A stretch of 39,509 nucleotides of DNA. Origin: Chloroflexota bacterium (GTDB lineage Bacteria; Chloroflexota; Anaerolineae; B4-G1; SLSP01). Location: the NCBI GenBank assembly GCA_019873645.1, contig JAIOAX010000041.1:1-39509 (forward strand), written 5' to 3'. The position numbers were made by a program, and so were the translations under genes. Below the pieces are notes generated by a model. The model worked only from the letters and a program-made list of their open reading frames with translations. It was not told the DNA's origin and searched no databases. Positions 1 through 6,711 of this stretch are shown here, piece after piece (position 1 is the stretch's first letter; the number at the start of each line of letters is the position of its first letter).

Positions 1-331
1 AGAGTTCGAGGGCTTGCTGGAGGACGAACAGGTGTTCCGCGCGCCAGGTGCCGGTGAGGGCGCGGGTCATCTCGGCCTCGTCCTTGTGACAATGAGAGTT
101 GCGCAAGGCGGTAGGGGCATGTCGCCGACGCGCCCGTTCGGCATCGGGGCGGAAGGACGCGGAGAGCAGCCCCAGGTTGTGGAGGGTTTGGGTCCACTGG
201 TAGTCAAGGACGTCGGTTTTGTGGCGTGCGGGGAGGCGGCGGGGGAGGTTGCCGCTGATGAGGCAGCAGTGGATTCCACGCTCTTCGAGGACTTCGAAGA
301 GCGGAATCCAATAGACGCCGGTGGACTCCAT
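1..331 (-). pseudogene. IS110-family transposase fragment, cut at both ends
   Basis: Read on the minus strand, one open frame runs from ATG at 331 to the window edge. It begins MESTGVYWIPLFEVLEERG and continues with KTDVLDYQW, GLLSASFRPD and a later stretch ALTGTWRAEHLFVLQQALEL. These are the middle-region hallmarks of IS110-type (DEDD) transposases. In intact members about 80-90 residues carrying the first catalytic acids precede MESTGVYW; here they are missing. Two codons upstream of the ATG the sequence becomes the terminal inverted repeat of the IS256-type element, so this is probably a copy cut by that insertion rather than a gene starting at this ATG. The N-terminal part is not found on the other side of the IS256 element, so a deletion accompanied or followed the insertion. 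The downstream end lies outside the window. Confidence 0.75.
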
Positions 332-332
332 A

Positions 333-347
333 AGTTGTGTAAAATTG
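333..347 (+). repeat. Left terminal inverted repeat of the IS256-type element
   Basis: AGTTGTGTAAAATTG, matching the inverted right end at 1307-1321 in 13 of 15 positions. It abuts the truncation point of the IS110 fragment. Confidence 0.7.
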
Positions 348-397
348 GGAGTTCAGGTATCCTATGAGAAGCACAAATCAACCAAGAGGATACACCA

Positions 398-1314
398 ATG
401 AACACCCAAGTCAATGATAGTGCAGAAGTGGAATTCAGTCCAGCAGACTTTCGGACGTTGCTACAGGAAAAACTGCGGCTGGCGGTACAGTTCACGCTGG
501 CCACGGTGTTGGAGGAGGTAACGGTGTTTATCCAGGCCGAACGCTACGCCCGCACCCCAGAACACCGGGATCAGCGCAACGGGAGCTACGCGCGGCGGCT
601 GGGTACCAGCGTTGGGGAAGTGACGCTGGAGGTCCCGCGCACCCGCAAAGGTTTCAAGACCCAGGTGTTCGAGAAGTACCAGCGGCGGCAAGCGGAACTG
701 GATCAGTCCATTGCGGCGCTGTTTGTGCAGGGCGTCAGCACGACGCGGGTGGGTGAAGTGTTGGGACACTTGACCACGAGACGTTGAAACAGCGTGGTCT
801 GCAGCAGGTGAACCTGTGGATTACCGATGGCCATCAAGCCATGCTGAATGCGATTCAGGCCCAGTTTCCCGACAGTGCGCGGCAGCGGTGTGTGAAGCAC
901 AAGATGGGGAACGTCCTGAGTTACGTGCCGGAGCAACACCAAGCCGTTGTGAAAGAGGAGCTGCGCGCCATTTTCTATCAAGACACCCGCGCCAAAGCCG
1001 AGCAGCAAGCAGCGGCTTTCCAGGTCAAGTATGCGGCCATCTATCCCGGTGCCGTAGAATGTCTACAGCGTGACCTGGAAGCGTGCTTGAGCTTCTACGC
1101 TTTCCCGAAAACCCACTGGCGCACGATCCGTACCACCAATGTTGTGGAACGCCTGTTCTGCGAGGTGAAGAAACGCAGTCACAAGATGGCCGCGGCTTTT
1201 CGCAACGAGGACAGTTGCCTGTTAATGTTCTACGCGGTCATCCGCAGCTTACACTTCTGCAAGTTGCAGATGCCCAAGAAGGAATCAACCCAGGAGCCTG
1301 TCCCAGCAATGTAA
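398..1314 (+). pseudogene. IS256-family transposase, internal deletion with frame change
   Basis: The N-terminal half reads from ATG 398 (SD AGAGGA) for about 120 residues, with the typical RYARTPEHRDQRNGSYARR segment, then hits TGA at 785-787. The C-terminal half continues in a different frame from about 763 and includes WITDGHQAML (second catalytic D region), CVKHKMGNV and NVVERLFCEVKKR (catalytic E region). The segment expected between them, carrying the first catalytic Asp and most of the RNase H-like core, is absent. The junction at about 760-785 is thus a deletion with a frame change, not a simple frameshift. The last residues read to a TAA just inside the right inverted repeat. The product cannot be an active DDE transposase. 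Confidence 0.85.
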
Positions 1315-1321
1315 CACAACT
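1307..1321 (-). repeat. Right terminal inverted repeat of the IS256-type element
   Basis: Read on the minus strand it is AGTTGTGTTACATTG, the partner of 333-347. The stop codon of the broken transposase overlaps its inner part. Confidence 0.7.
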
Positions 1322-1361
1322 CTTGACATACTACCTCTCCTAACAGCAAGTATATTATACA

Positions 1362-2453
1362 TCAAAAGTCCAAAAACTTTTCTGAAGGGCTATAGTTCCC
1401 CGCCCGCCACACCTCAGCCCCTGCGCCGAGCGTGAAATCCACGTGGAGCCAGAAGGTCGCCAGCGCCTGGATGACGCCGGAGGCATCCACGTTTAGCCCC
1501 AGAATTTCAGGCAAGGGGTGGCTCGCCAGGGGTTGAAAAGTGAGCGTATACACGGCATCCACAAAACCACCACCGTGGAAAGCCGTGATCTGGAGCGGCG
1601 CGGCGATGATCGCCTGGTAGCACGCCCGGCGCGAATCGGCCGCGTCGCGGAATTGTTTGAGGAACAGCAGCGGCATTTTTTCCAGGGTTTCGAGCCACGA
1701 CGCGCGACCCTCATCATCTGTCTGCGGCTGCCAATGCTTGAAGACCTGTCGGATGAGCGCGCTGCGTGCAGCATCCCAACTCGTCCAGGTGGCAGGTGGG
1801 GGGGCGTGCGCAGCGTCGCTTTGATGCGTTTCGAGCAATCTGAGTGATTTGCCCTCGGTCTGTGGATCGAACTCCGTGAAACCCCACACATCCACGGCAA
1901 ATTCGGGATTTTGGATGCGTTCGGGTTTCTCGAATTGCCCCCACGTCTTGGAAAACCCGTATACTTCGCGCCCGGTCGCAATGGCATAAGGGTTATCCAC
2001 GAAAAGATAAGGCAAAAACCAGGCGGCCGCCCCGGCCTGTCTGCCTATGGGGATCCAGAAACTGACCTCCGTTTCGCGCATCCACCCACTGGCCGCGTCG
2101 CGTTCATCCAGCGACTGAAGCTGCATTTCGGCATACAGGAGCAGTAGATAGGGTCCCAGTGGACTGACCTGCACTGCATGACCGGACGGCGTGTTGAAGG
2201 ATGTTTCGCATAGTGAACGTAAGGCTTCGTCGCGCGCCGGCAACAGGAACGCCGCAATGTAGGCTTCCCGTTGACAATAAGGCCCACGGAACACCGGCAG
2301 GCCGATGCCGCCGTCCACATAATCCGGCAGCGTCGTCGCCTCGGACGAGGGTTTCGGCGCACAGCCTGCGGCTACAGCGCCCAGCGCGCTGCCAGCGAGG
2401 TACAGAAACCGCCGACGGGAGAATCGTATAGCAGATTTGTTTTCGATTTTCAT
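1362..2453 (-). CDS. Tat-exported lipoprotein with acetoacetate-decarboxylase-like fold
   Basis: A 363-residue protein. The N-terminus carries a twin-arginine signal (SRRRFLYLAG) followed by a hydrophobic stretch and a lipobox-like AVAAGC, so it is probably folded in the cytoplasm, exported by Tat and lipid-anchored. The mature part fits the acetoacetate decarboxylase (ADC) superfamily: a long stretch with YLLLLYAEMQLQ, a segment LPYLFVDNPYAIATGREVYGFSKTWG matching the GRE-x-GFPK(K) region that holds the Schiff-base lysine in ADC, and a C-terminal strand-rich part. One lysine is kept in GFSK; the second lysine of the usual KK pair is W/T here. An exported ADC-like protein is unusual, and binding or another lyase activity is as likely as decarboxylation. 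Start ATG 2453 has AAGGA upstream. Family assignment is from motif memory. Confidence 0.6.
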   Translation of the reverse strand: MKIENKSAIRFSRRRFLYLAGSALGAVAAGCAPKPSSEATTLPDYVDGGIGLPVFRGPYCQREAYIAAFLLPARDEALRSLCETSFNTPSGHAVQVSPLGPYLLLLYAEMQLQSLDERDAASGWMRETEVSFWIPIGRQAGAAAWFLPYLFVDNPYAIATGREVYGFSKTWGQFEKPERIQNPEFAVDVWGFTEFDPQTEGKSLRLLETHQSDAAHAPPPATWTSWDAARSALIRQVFKHWQPQTDDEGRASWLETLEKMPLLFLKQFRDAADSRRACYQAIIAAPLQITAFHGGGFVDAVYTLTFQPLASHPLPEILGLNVDASGVIQALATFWLHVDFTLGAGAEVWRAGNYSPSEKFLDF

Positions 2454-2656
2454 TTGTGGTCCTTGCTCCCATTTTGGGAACGTTCTATAACATCAAATAG
2501 GGAACTCATCCGGCTATGCGAGTCATTGCTGAGAAAACGCTGCGCGAGTAGTGGTTCACATTCACTATAAATCCGGTATCGTGTTTATTCGTTTTCTTGG
2601 TACTTATGCCGAATATGACAGGATAGACACGACCACGGTTTGAACGGAGAGTGGAG

Positions 2657-3095
2657 ATGGATATTCGACCGATTATGACTGAAGCCGACTATGAGGCTGC
2701 TTTGAAAGAAATTGAGTGTCTTTTCGATGCGGAACCAGGCACGCCGCAGGGTGACGCGCTTGAGGTATGGGTGACATTGGTTGAGGCATACGAGAAAGAA
2801 CATTACCCTATTCCGTTGCCTGATCCTATTTCTGCCATTGAGTATTATCATGGAAAGTCGCGGCCTGTCACGTCAAGACCTGGAACCTTATATCGGAAGC
2901 CGCGCACGTGTCTCCGAAATCCTTAATCGTAAACGTCCGCTCACTTTGCGTATGATCCGTAATCTGGAAAAGGGGCTGGGGATTCCGGCGGCTATCCTGG
3001 TCCAGGAATACGAGCTGGCGCGAGGTGACGAATCTGAGTGCAAGGATGAGCCCGCTTTTGCTTTGGGACAACCCATTCTGATCGGCGCGCACTGA
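2657..3095 (+). pseudogene. HigA-type (COG5499) antitoxin-like HTH protein, one-base frameshift
   Basis: The first frame starts at ATG 2657 (GGAG at 2645-2648) with MDIRPIMTEADYEAALKEIE, the conserved N-terminus of COG5499 HTH proteins. It runs through LVEAYEKEHYPIPLPDP to AIEYY. The second frame continues exactly where the family would, with MESRGLSRQDLEPYIGSR, VSEILNRKRPLTLRMIRNL and GLGIPAAILVQEYE, the Xre/Cro-type DNA-binding helix-turn-helix. Removing a single C at 2849 joins the halves without loss. Relatives act as antitoxins of HigB-type mRNA interferases or as solitary regulators; no toxin gene is adjacent here. The rest of the gene is undamaged, so this is either a very recent mutation or a sequencing/assembly error. 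If translated as is, the first frame ends at 2926 without the HTH. Confidence 0.8.
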
Positions 3096-3161
3096 ATTGC
3101 GCTTGATAACGAACCTGCTCAACTTTCAGCCGCCAGTCCTGCAATGGCTGACGGCTGAAAG

Positions 3162-3419
3162 CTATATTTCAATGCCCAGTTTATCAGCAAGTTCGTCTTC
3201 CGAGGGATCGAAGAGGATCGTCCCATCCGGGAAGGCGACGGTGGGCACGATCCAACTGCCGCCGTGGACTTCGTCGCAGTAGGCACGCGCTTCACGGTCC
3301 CGGTCAATGTCAACGTATGTGTAAGTAACCCCATGCTCATCGAGGAAGCGCCGCGTCCGCCGCACATCGGGACACCACCACGTTCCATAAACAGTCAGTT
3401 CTTGATGTTCTCTTGGCAT
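3162..3419 (-). CDS. Glutaredoxin-like thioredoxin-fold protein
   Basis: A small 85-residue protein. It begins with a beta strand and the active-site turn LTVYGTWWCPDVRRTRRFLDEHG, then YTYVDIDRD, a cis-proline segment WIVPTV, and FDPSEDELADKLGI. This is the beta-alpha-beta-alpha-beta-beta-alpha order of glutaredoxins/NrdH. The usual C-x-x-C is reduced to C-P-D-V, so only the N-terminal cysteine remains. A monothiol mechanism or a mycoredoxin-like use of a small thiol is likely, or a pure binding role. ATG 3419 is chosen because AGGAG sits 5 bases upstream; the in-frame GTG at 3425 would overlap that site. It lies downstream of, and on the same strand as, the acetyltransferase gene, separated by repeat arrays. 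Confidence 0.8.
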   Translation of the reverse strand: MPREHQELTVYGTWWCPDVRRTRRFLDEHGVTYTYVDIDRDREARAYCDEVHGGSWIVPTVAFPDGTILFDPSEDELADKLGIEI

Positions 3420-3440
3420 AGTCACTCCTGGGTGGTTGAG

Positions 3441-3485
3441 GATTTTGGATTTTAGATTTTAGATTTTAGATTTTGGATTTTGGAT
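3441..3485. repeat. 7-bp tandem word array (GATTTTA/GATTTTG)
   Basis: Six consecutive heptamers, GATTTTG or GATTTTA, lie just upstream of the glutaredoxin-like gene in its transcription direction. They form a low-complexity spacer next to the 8-mer array at 3496-3655. No protein is supported here. Confidence 0.85.
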
Positions 3486-3495
3486 GTGCCTGCAT

Positions 3496-3655
3496 CATTC
3501 GCCCATTCGCCCATTCGCCCGTTCGCTGATTCGCTCATTCGCCGATTCTCCAATTCGCTGATTCGCTCATTCGCCGATTCTCCAATTCGCTGATTCACCC
3601 ATTCGCCGATTCTCCAATTCGCCGATTCGCTCATTCGCTCATTCGTTCATTCTTC
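3496..3655. repeat. 8-bp tandem word array (CATTCGCC type), about 20 units
   Basis: About twenty 8-bp units varying around (C/G/A)ATTCGC(C/T), for example CATTCGCC, GATTCGCT, GATTCTCC and AATTCGCT, with a 24-bp higher-order repeat in the middle. The array runs right up to the stop codon of the acetyltransferase gene (TGA at 3656-3654). It fills the spacer between that gene and the glutaredoxin-like gene. The same word appears at 33693-33780 and 34442-34556. Confidence 0.9.
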
Positions 3656-4781
3656 ACACATGATCCAACTGCGGCACATATACCGGCACCGGCAGCAAGG
3701 CGAGCAAACCCGGCGGCAGTTGCGGTGCTTGGGGAATTGCCGGACCGCCAAAGACCAGCCGCGCGGCGGAAAGTGGGTCTAGCTCGATATAAGGTTCGGC
3801 ATGTCTCCCGGCCTCAATGTAGACGGCGCCGTTGTGTACGGCGACTGTGGTTGTCTGCGTGCGGTCATGCTCGCGGATGCCGAGCCCCACGGCGAAGTCG
3901 CGCAGTCCGGTGGCGCGGCGTTCAAAGCGGGGGAGAGCGGCGCGCAGCACGGCGGTAAGGTCGTTGACGCGGTACATATCGCCGGGGCCGGCCTTCCAAT
4001 AGCTTACGTAAGGCATAACGCGTGCGATGCGCGTTTCGTCCCATATCGAGACTTCCCACGTGGCCGCCTCACCTTGATTCCAGGCGATGATGGCGCGGAT
4101 CAGCTCGGCCTCTTTGCCCGATGCCGATACCAGCTCGATGAGTTTGACATGGTCGCGGTCTTGTCCATGGACTATTGCATAGCCATCTTCGCTCACCCAG
4201 ACGCGCAAATCTTGCCGGTGCAGTTGCGTTTCCAGGTCGGGACGGCAGGCATGACAGTCGGGTAACGGCAGCAAGCGGGCGATGTGGGCGGTCGCTTCCC
4301 AGGGACGGACTTCCTCAATGCTGGCCGGCGTGACGTTTGCTCGTCCCAGCGACCGTTCGGTGAAAATCAGGCGGTACGATAGTGAAGCGACTTCCCATCC
4401 GAAGGTGTTGTAGCGCTGGCGATCCCCGCCGAGCCACGAGGCCGGGTATCCCTGCACGCGCATTTCGTTGATGGCATGGTACAAAAGCTGCGTCATATAG
4501 CCCTTGCCGCGCGCTTCGACGGCTGTGGACACCCCGCCGATGCCACCGAGTCTCAGCGCCACACCGGCCGTGACGACTTCGATGGGATAGACGCCCACGT
4601 GCGAGACGATTTTGCCGTTCTCCTCAATAACATAGCCCCACGCGCATACCTCCGGCGTGGGTTTGTAGATGTGCGGGCCAAAGCGTCGGAAAAAATCCAC
4701 CGAATGGCCGAACGCGCGCTCTATGTAGCGCATAAAATCCTCGAATTCTTCAACACGAATGGTACGAATTTGAACTGTCAT
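3654..4781 (-). CDS. Eis-like GNAT N-acetyltransferase with C-terminal SCP2-like domain
   Basis: A 375-residue protein. Residues ~1-150 form a GNAT domain: FEDFMRYIERAFG at the start, IVSHVGVYP, then GGIGGVSTAVEARGKGYMTQLL, which contains the acetyl-CoA pyrophosphate loop (R-G-K-G), and WLGGDRQRYNTFGWE. A second, degenerate GNAT-like region follows. The last ~100 residues (DLTAVLRAALPRF, FGGPAIPQAP) resemble the sterol-carrier-like domain found in Eis/YdaF-type acetyltransferases. Such enzymes acetylate amines, including aminoglycosides and protein lysines; the substrate here is unknown. The start is ATG 4781 with GAGGAG just upstream. A longer frame upstream would translate the AGTC repeat array and is rejected. 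The stop codon lies at the edge of the 8-mer array. Confidence 0.8.
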   Translation of the reverse strand: MTVQIRTIRVEEFEDFMRYIERAFGHSVDFFRRFGPHIYKPTPEVCAWGYVIEENGKIVSHVGVYPIEVVTAGVALRLGGIGGVSTAVEARGKGYMTQLLYHAINEMRVQGYPASWLGGDRQRYNTFGWEVASLSYRLIFTERSLGRANVTPASIEEVRPWEATAHIARLLPLPDCHACRPDLETQLHRQDLRVWVSEDGYAIVHGQDRDHVKLIELVSASGKEAELIRAIIAWNQGEAATWEVSIWDETRIARVMPYVSYWKAGPGDMYRVNDLTAVLRAALPRFERRATGLRDFAVGLGIREHDRTQTTTVAVHNGAVYIEAGRHAEPYIELDPLSAARLVFGGPAIPQAPQLPPGLLALLPVPVYVPQLDHV

Positions 4782-4802
4782 AAGCTCCTCGTGGTCATTT
4801 TT

Positions 4803-4850
4803 AGTCGGATAGTCTGGTATTCGGATAGTCTGGTAGTCGAGTAGTCGTAC
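4803..4850 (-). repeat. 8-bp tandem word array (GACTA word in gene direction)
   Basis: Six 8-mers on the plus strand: AGTCGGAT, AGTCTGGT, ATTCGGAT, AGTCTGGT, AGTCGAGT, AGTCGTAC. Read in the direction of the downstream gene (start 4781) they are GACTA-type words ending about 12 bp before its Shine-Dalgarno. The same word, in the same relative orientation, precedes coaX (35340-35363) and the epimerase gene (36623-36673). Confidence 0.85.
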
Positions 4851-5058
4851 ATTCCAACGATCGGTCAACATGGACTTTGAGGCTATTGTACTGCTTAATG
4901 TCCACGAGGCAACGATGGATTTCATATTGACCGCCTTGAAAACCGACATTAAAATTTTAAGTGTTGCAGCCACATCGTCGTCATCACTACAGCCAGCTTT
5001 CGGTACGCTATCGGTGCGAGTATTGTGAATCTCAAAATTTCATCAGGAGGTCATAATT

Positions 5059-5937
5059 ATGAAGTTGCTCGATTTAACCATTCCTCTCGGCATTGCCACG
5101 CCTCCGTGGCCCACGTATGAGCCGCTACAGGTGAAGTACTTCAAGCGGCTGGCGCCTAACGGCGCGAACGGGCAGCTTGTGACGCACTCCAATCATCTGG
5201 GTACCCACCTCGACGGCGAAATCCACTTCTACACCGCCGGCAAGGACATCGCGTCCCTGGATATGGAGTTCCTCGTCCACGAAGCGGCCATTGTTGACCT
5301 CTCCGACGTGGTCGCTGACTACGACATCTACACATCGGAGATGATCGAGGACAAAGTGGAGATCAAAGAAGGCGACATCTTGATCATCCACACGGGGTTT
5401 CACCATTTCGGTTGGGACATGCCTACCGCCGACGAGATCCGCTATATGGTGCAGCATCCGGGGCCGGATCGGGAGTTTGCGGAGTGGGCGAAGCGCAAGA
5501 AGTTGCGCTGGATCGGTGTGGACTGCGGCAGCGCGGACCATCCAATGAACACGATTATCCGCAACTGGATGCCGCGTCAGGCGGCGCAGGCCGAAGCACA
5601 TTTCCAGAAGAAGTACGGCAAGGGGCTGGCCGACATCTTCGATGACACGAAATACCAGTTGATGCATATCGAGATGTTCCCCTATGGCATCATCCACGCG
5701 GAGTGCATTGGCGGCGAAATCGATTTGCTCATCAACCGCCGCGTGCAGATTGGCTTCTTCCCCTGGCGCTTTGTGGACGGCGAATCGTGTATCGGGCGCT
5801 GCGTGGCCTTCCTGGACGACGACGAGTATGCCGATTTGATGGCGCAGAAAGCCGCCTTGCCCAAGACTAAATTCGGCGACGCCTACAATCCGCAGCACGT
5901 CGAGAATCTAAATCAACAAGTCGGTGCGCGAAAATAG
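5059..5937 (+). CDS. Cyclase-family (KynB-like) metal hydrolase
   Basis: A 292-residue protein of the cyclase / kynurenine formamidase-like family (PF04199). It opens with LLDLTIPLGIATPPWP and carries the metal-binding signature HLGTHLDGEIHF (H-x-G-T-H-x-D-x-x-x-H) near residue 50. GDILIIHTGF and IGVDCGSADHP follow. Characterised relatives hydrolyse N-formylkynurenine, cyclic amides or isatin using divalent metal. It is longer than KynB (~210 residues) because of an insert around residues 170-200 (AEAHFQKKYGKGL). SD AGGAGG precedes ATG 5059. It is the first gene of the long plus-strand metabolic block, consistent with ring-opening or deacylation in a degradation route; the actual substrate is not deducible. 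Confidence 0.85.
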   Translation: MKLLDLTIPLGIATPPWPTYEPLQVKYFKRLAPNGANGQLVTHSNHLGTHLDGEIHFYTAGKDIASLDMEFLVHEAAIVDLSDVVADYDIYTSEMIEDKVEIKEGDILIIHTGFHHFGWDMPTADEIRYMVQHPGPDREFAEWAKRKKLRWIGVDCGSADHPMNTIIRNWMPRQAAQAEAHFQKKYGKGLADIFDDTKYQLMHIEMFPYGIIHAECIGGEIDLLINRRVQIGFFPWRFVDGESCIGRCVAFLDDDEYADLMAQKAALPKTKFGDAYNPQHVENLNQQVGARK

Positions 5938-5945
5938 GTACCAGC

Positions 5946-5999
5946 GTGTGAACGTTCAAACGTTTGAATGTTCACACGGTCACACGTTCAAACGTTATT
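5946..5999 (+). repeat. 8-bp word array (ACGTTCAA) with near-perfect 32-bp palindrome
   Basis: 5946-5977 is a 32-bp palindrome with one mismatched pair (GTGTGAAC...GTTCACAC). 5952-5999 reads as six 8-mers: ACGTTCAA, ACGTTTGA, ATGTTCAC, ACGGTCAC, ACGTTCAA, ACGTTATT. It ends a few bases before the Shine-Dalgarno AAGGAG of the next gene. The same word, unit number and orientation recur at 31151-31198 before the CBS-ACT gene. Confidence 0.8.
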
Positions 6000-6018
6000 T
6001 TTTTAAGGAGATTTGCCT

Positions 6019-6708
6019 ATGGCCGTAGATATGGAATTGGAAATGAAATTGCGTCCCCCGGAATTCCCACAAGCGCCGTACCCGCCGAAGGTGATTACAT
6101 TGGCGAACGGCAAGAAAATGGTCGTCCGGGAGGTAACGCGGGCAGATGTGCCCAAGTTACTCAAAGCGGTGCATCCGACCTTGTTTATCGAGCGCGACTA
6201 TTATAACGTCGTCGGCGCACGGGTGTACGCGGAATTGCTGGCCTGGCAGTATTTCCGCGTGCGGAATGAGTATGTCATCATCGGACAGGTAGACGGTATC
6301 GTGGTAGGCATCGTCAACGGGCGGATGTACAGCCCAAAGGTGGGGATGAGCCTGCACACGCTTGCCATTGACCGCGGCCTGCGCATCGGGGCACACCTGT
6401 TCGCCGCTAAGATGGAGCATCATATCGAATATCTGAATCAGGACGAGGTGCTCATCGTGGCCGAAAGCCCCATCGGTTTCCGGCGCTGGATGATCGAATA
6501 TGGGCTGGAGCCGACGGACATTCCCCACGAACTCGGCGGCGCGCCATCGTACAAACTCACGCGCGAGCTGTACTTCAAGAGCAAACCACGTCTGGTGGTG
6601 GGGGACCGTCCGGTGCCCCAGGAATTAATGGATGTAGCAACGCGGGATATCATCGTCGGCAACGAAGCGATGATCCGCGAGAAAATCGCCGGCTTGAAGG
6701 GGAGGTAA
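6019..6708 (+). CDS. GNAT-like protein of unknown substrate
   Basis: A 230-residue protein. After a short proline-rich N-terminus it has VVREVTRADVPKLLKAVHPT, like the first strand and helix of GNAT proteins, then YVIIGQVDGIVVGIVNGRMY, a central strand pair. DRGLRIGAHLFAAKMEHHIE follows, a plausible motif A with R-x-x-x-G-A replacing R/Q-x-x-G-x-G/A, and then ESPIGFRRWMIEYGLEP, the usual GNAT C-terminal element. The match is by pattern and is not strong; a divergent acyl-CoA-binding protein is a reasonable alternative. ATG 6019 follows AAGGAG by 8 bases; an upstream TTG at 6013 is less well placed. It sits 3 bases before the thiolase-fold gene and is probably translated with it, so a link with CoA-ester chemistry is inferred. 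Confidence 0.55.
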   Translation: MAVDMELEMKLRPPEFPQAPYPPKVITLANGKKMVVREVTRADVPKLLKAVHPTLFIERDYYNVVGARVYAELLAWQYFRVRNEYVIIGQVDGIVVGIVNGRMYSPKVGMSLHTLAIDRGLRIGAHLFAAKMEHHIEYLNQDEVLIVAESPIGFRRWMIEYGLEPTDIPHELGGAPSYKLTRELYFKSKPRLVVGDRPVPQELMDVATRDIIVGNEAMIREKIAGLKGR

Positions 6709-6711
6709 GCC

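Larger units (their letters stand above)
333..1321 (+). mobile_element. IS256-family insertion sequence, internally deleted
   Basis: A ~990 bp element bounded by imperfect 15-bp terminal inverted repeats: AGTTGTGTAAAATTG at 333-347 and, on the other strand, AGTTGTGTTACATTG at 1321-1307 (13 of 15 identical). Between them lies a broken Mutator/IS256-type transposase. Intact IS256 elements are about 1.3-1.4 kb, so roughly 300-400 bp is missing from the middle. The 8-9 bp flanks at the two ends do not match, so no target duplication is visible. The left end abuts the IS110 fragment and the right end lies 40 bp from the stop of the next gene. Without a complete transposase it could move only if a related enzyme acts in trans. 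Confidence 0.8.

Noticed and set aside
67..504. Minus-strand 145-residue protein and plus-strand 117-residue protein at the left edge
   Set aside because: They are shadow frames; the IS110 transposase reading in a different minus-strand frame explains this DNA.
2585..3122. A HigB-type toxin gene next to the antitoxin-like gene
   Set aside because: No frame on either strand around 2454-3160 resembles a RelE/HigB toxin; overlapping frames are shadows.
3452..3634. Minus-strand 60-residue repetitive protein in the 8-mer array
   Set aside because: Pure translation of the tandem 8-mers; no start signal.
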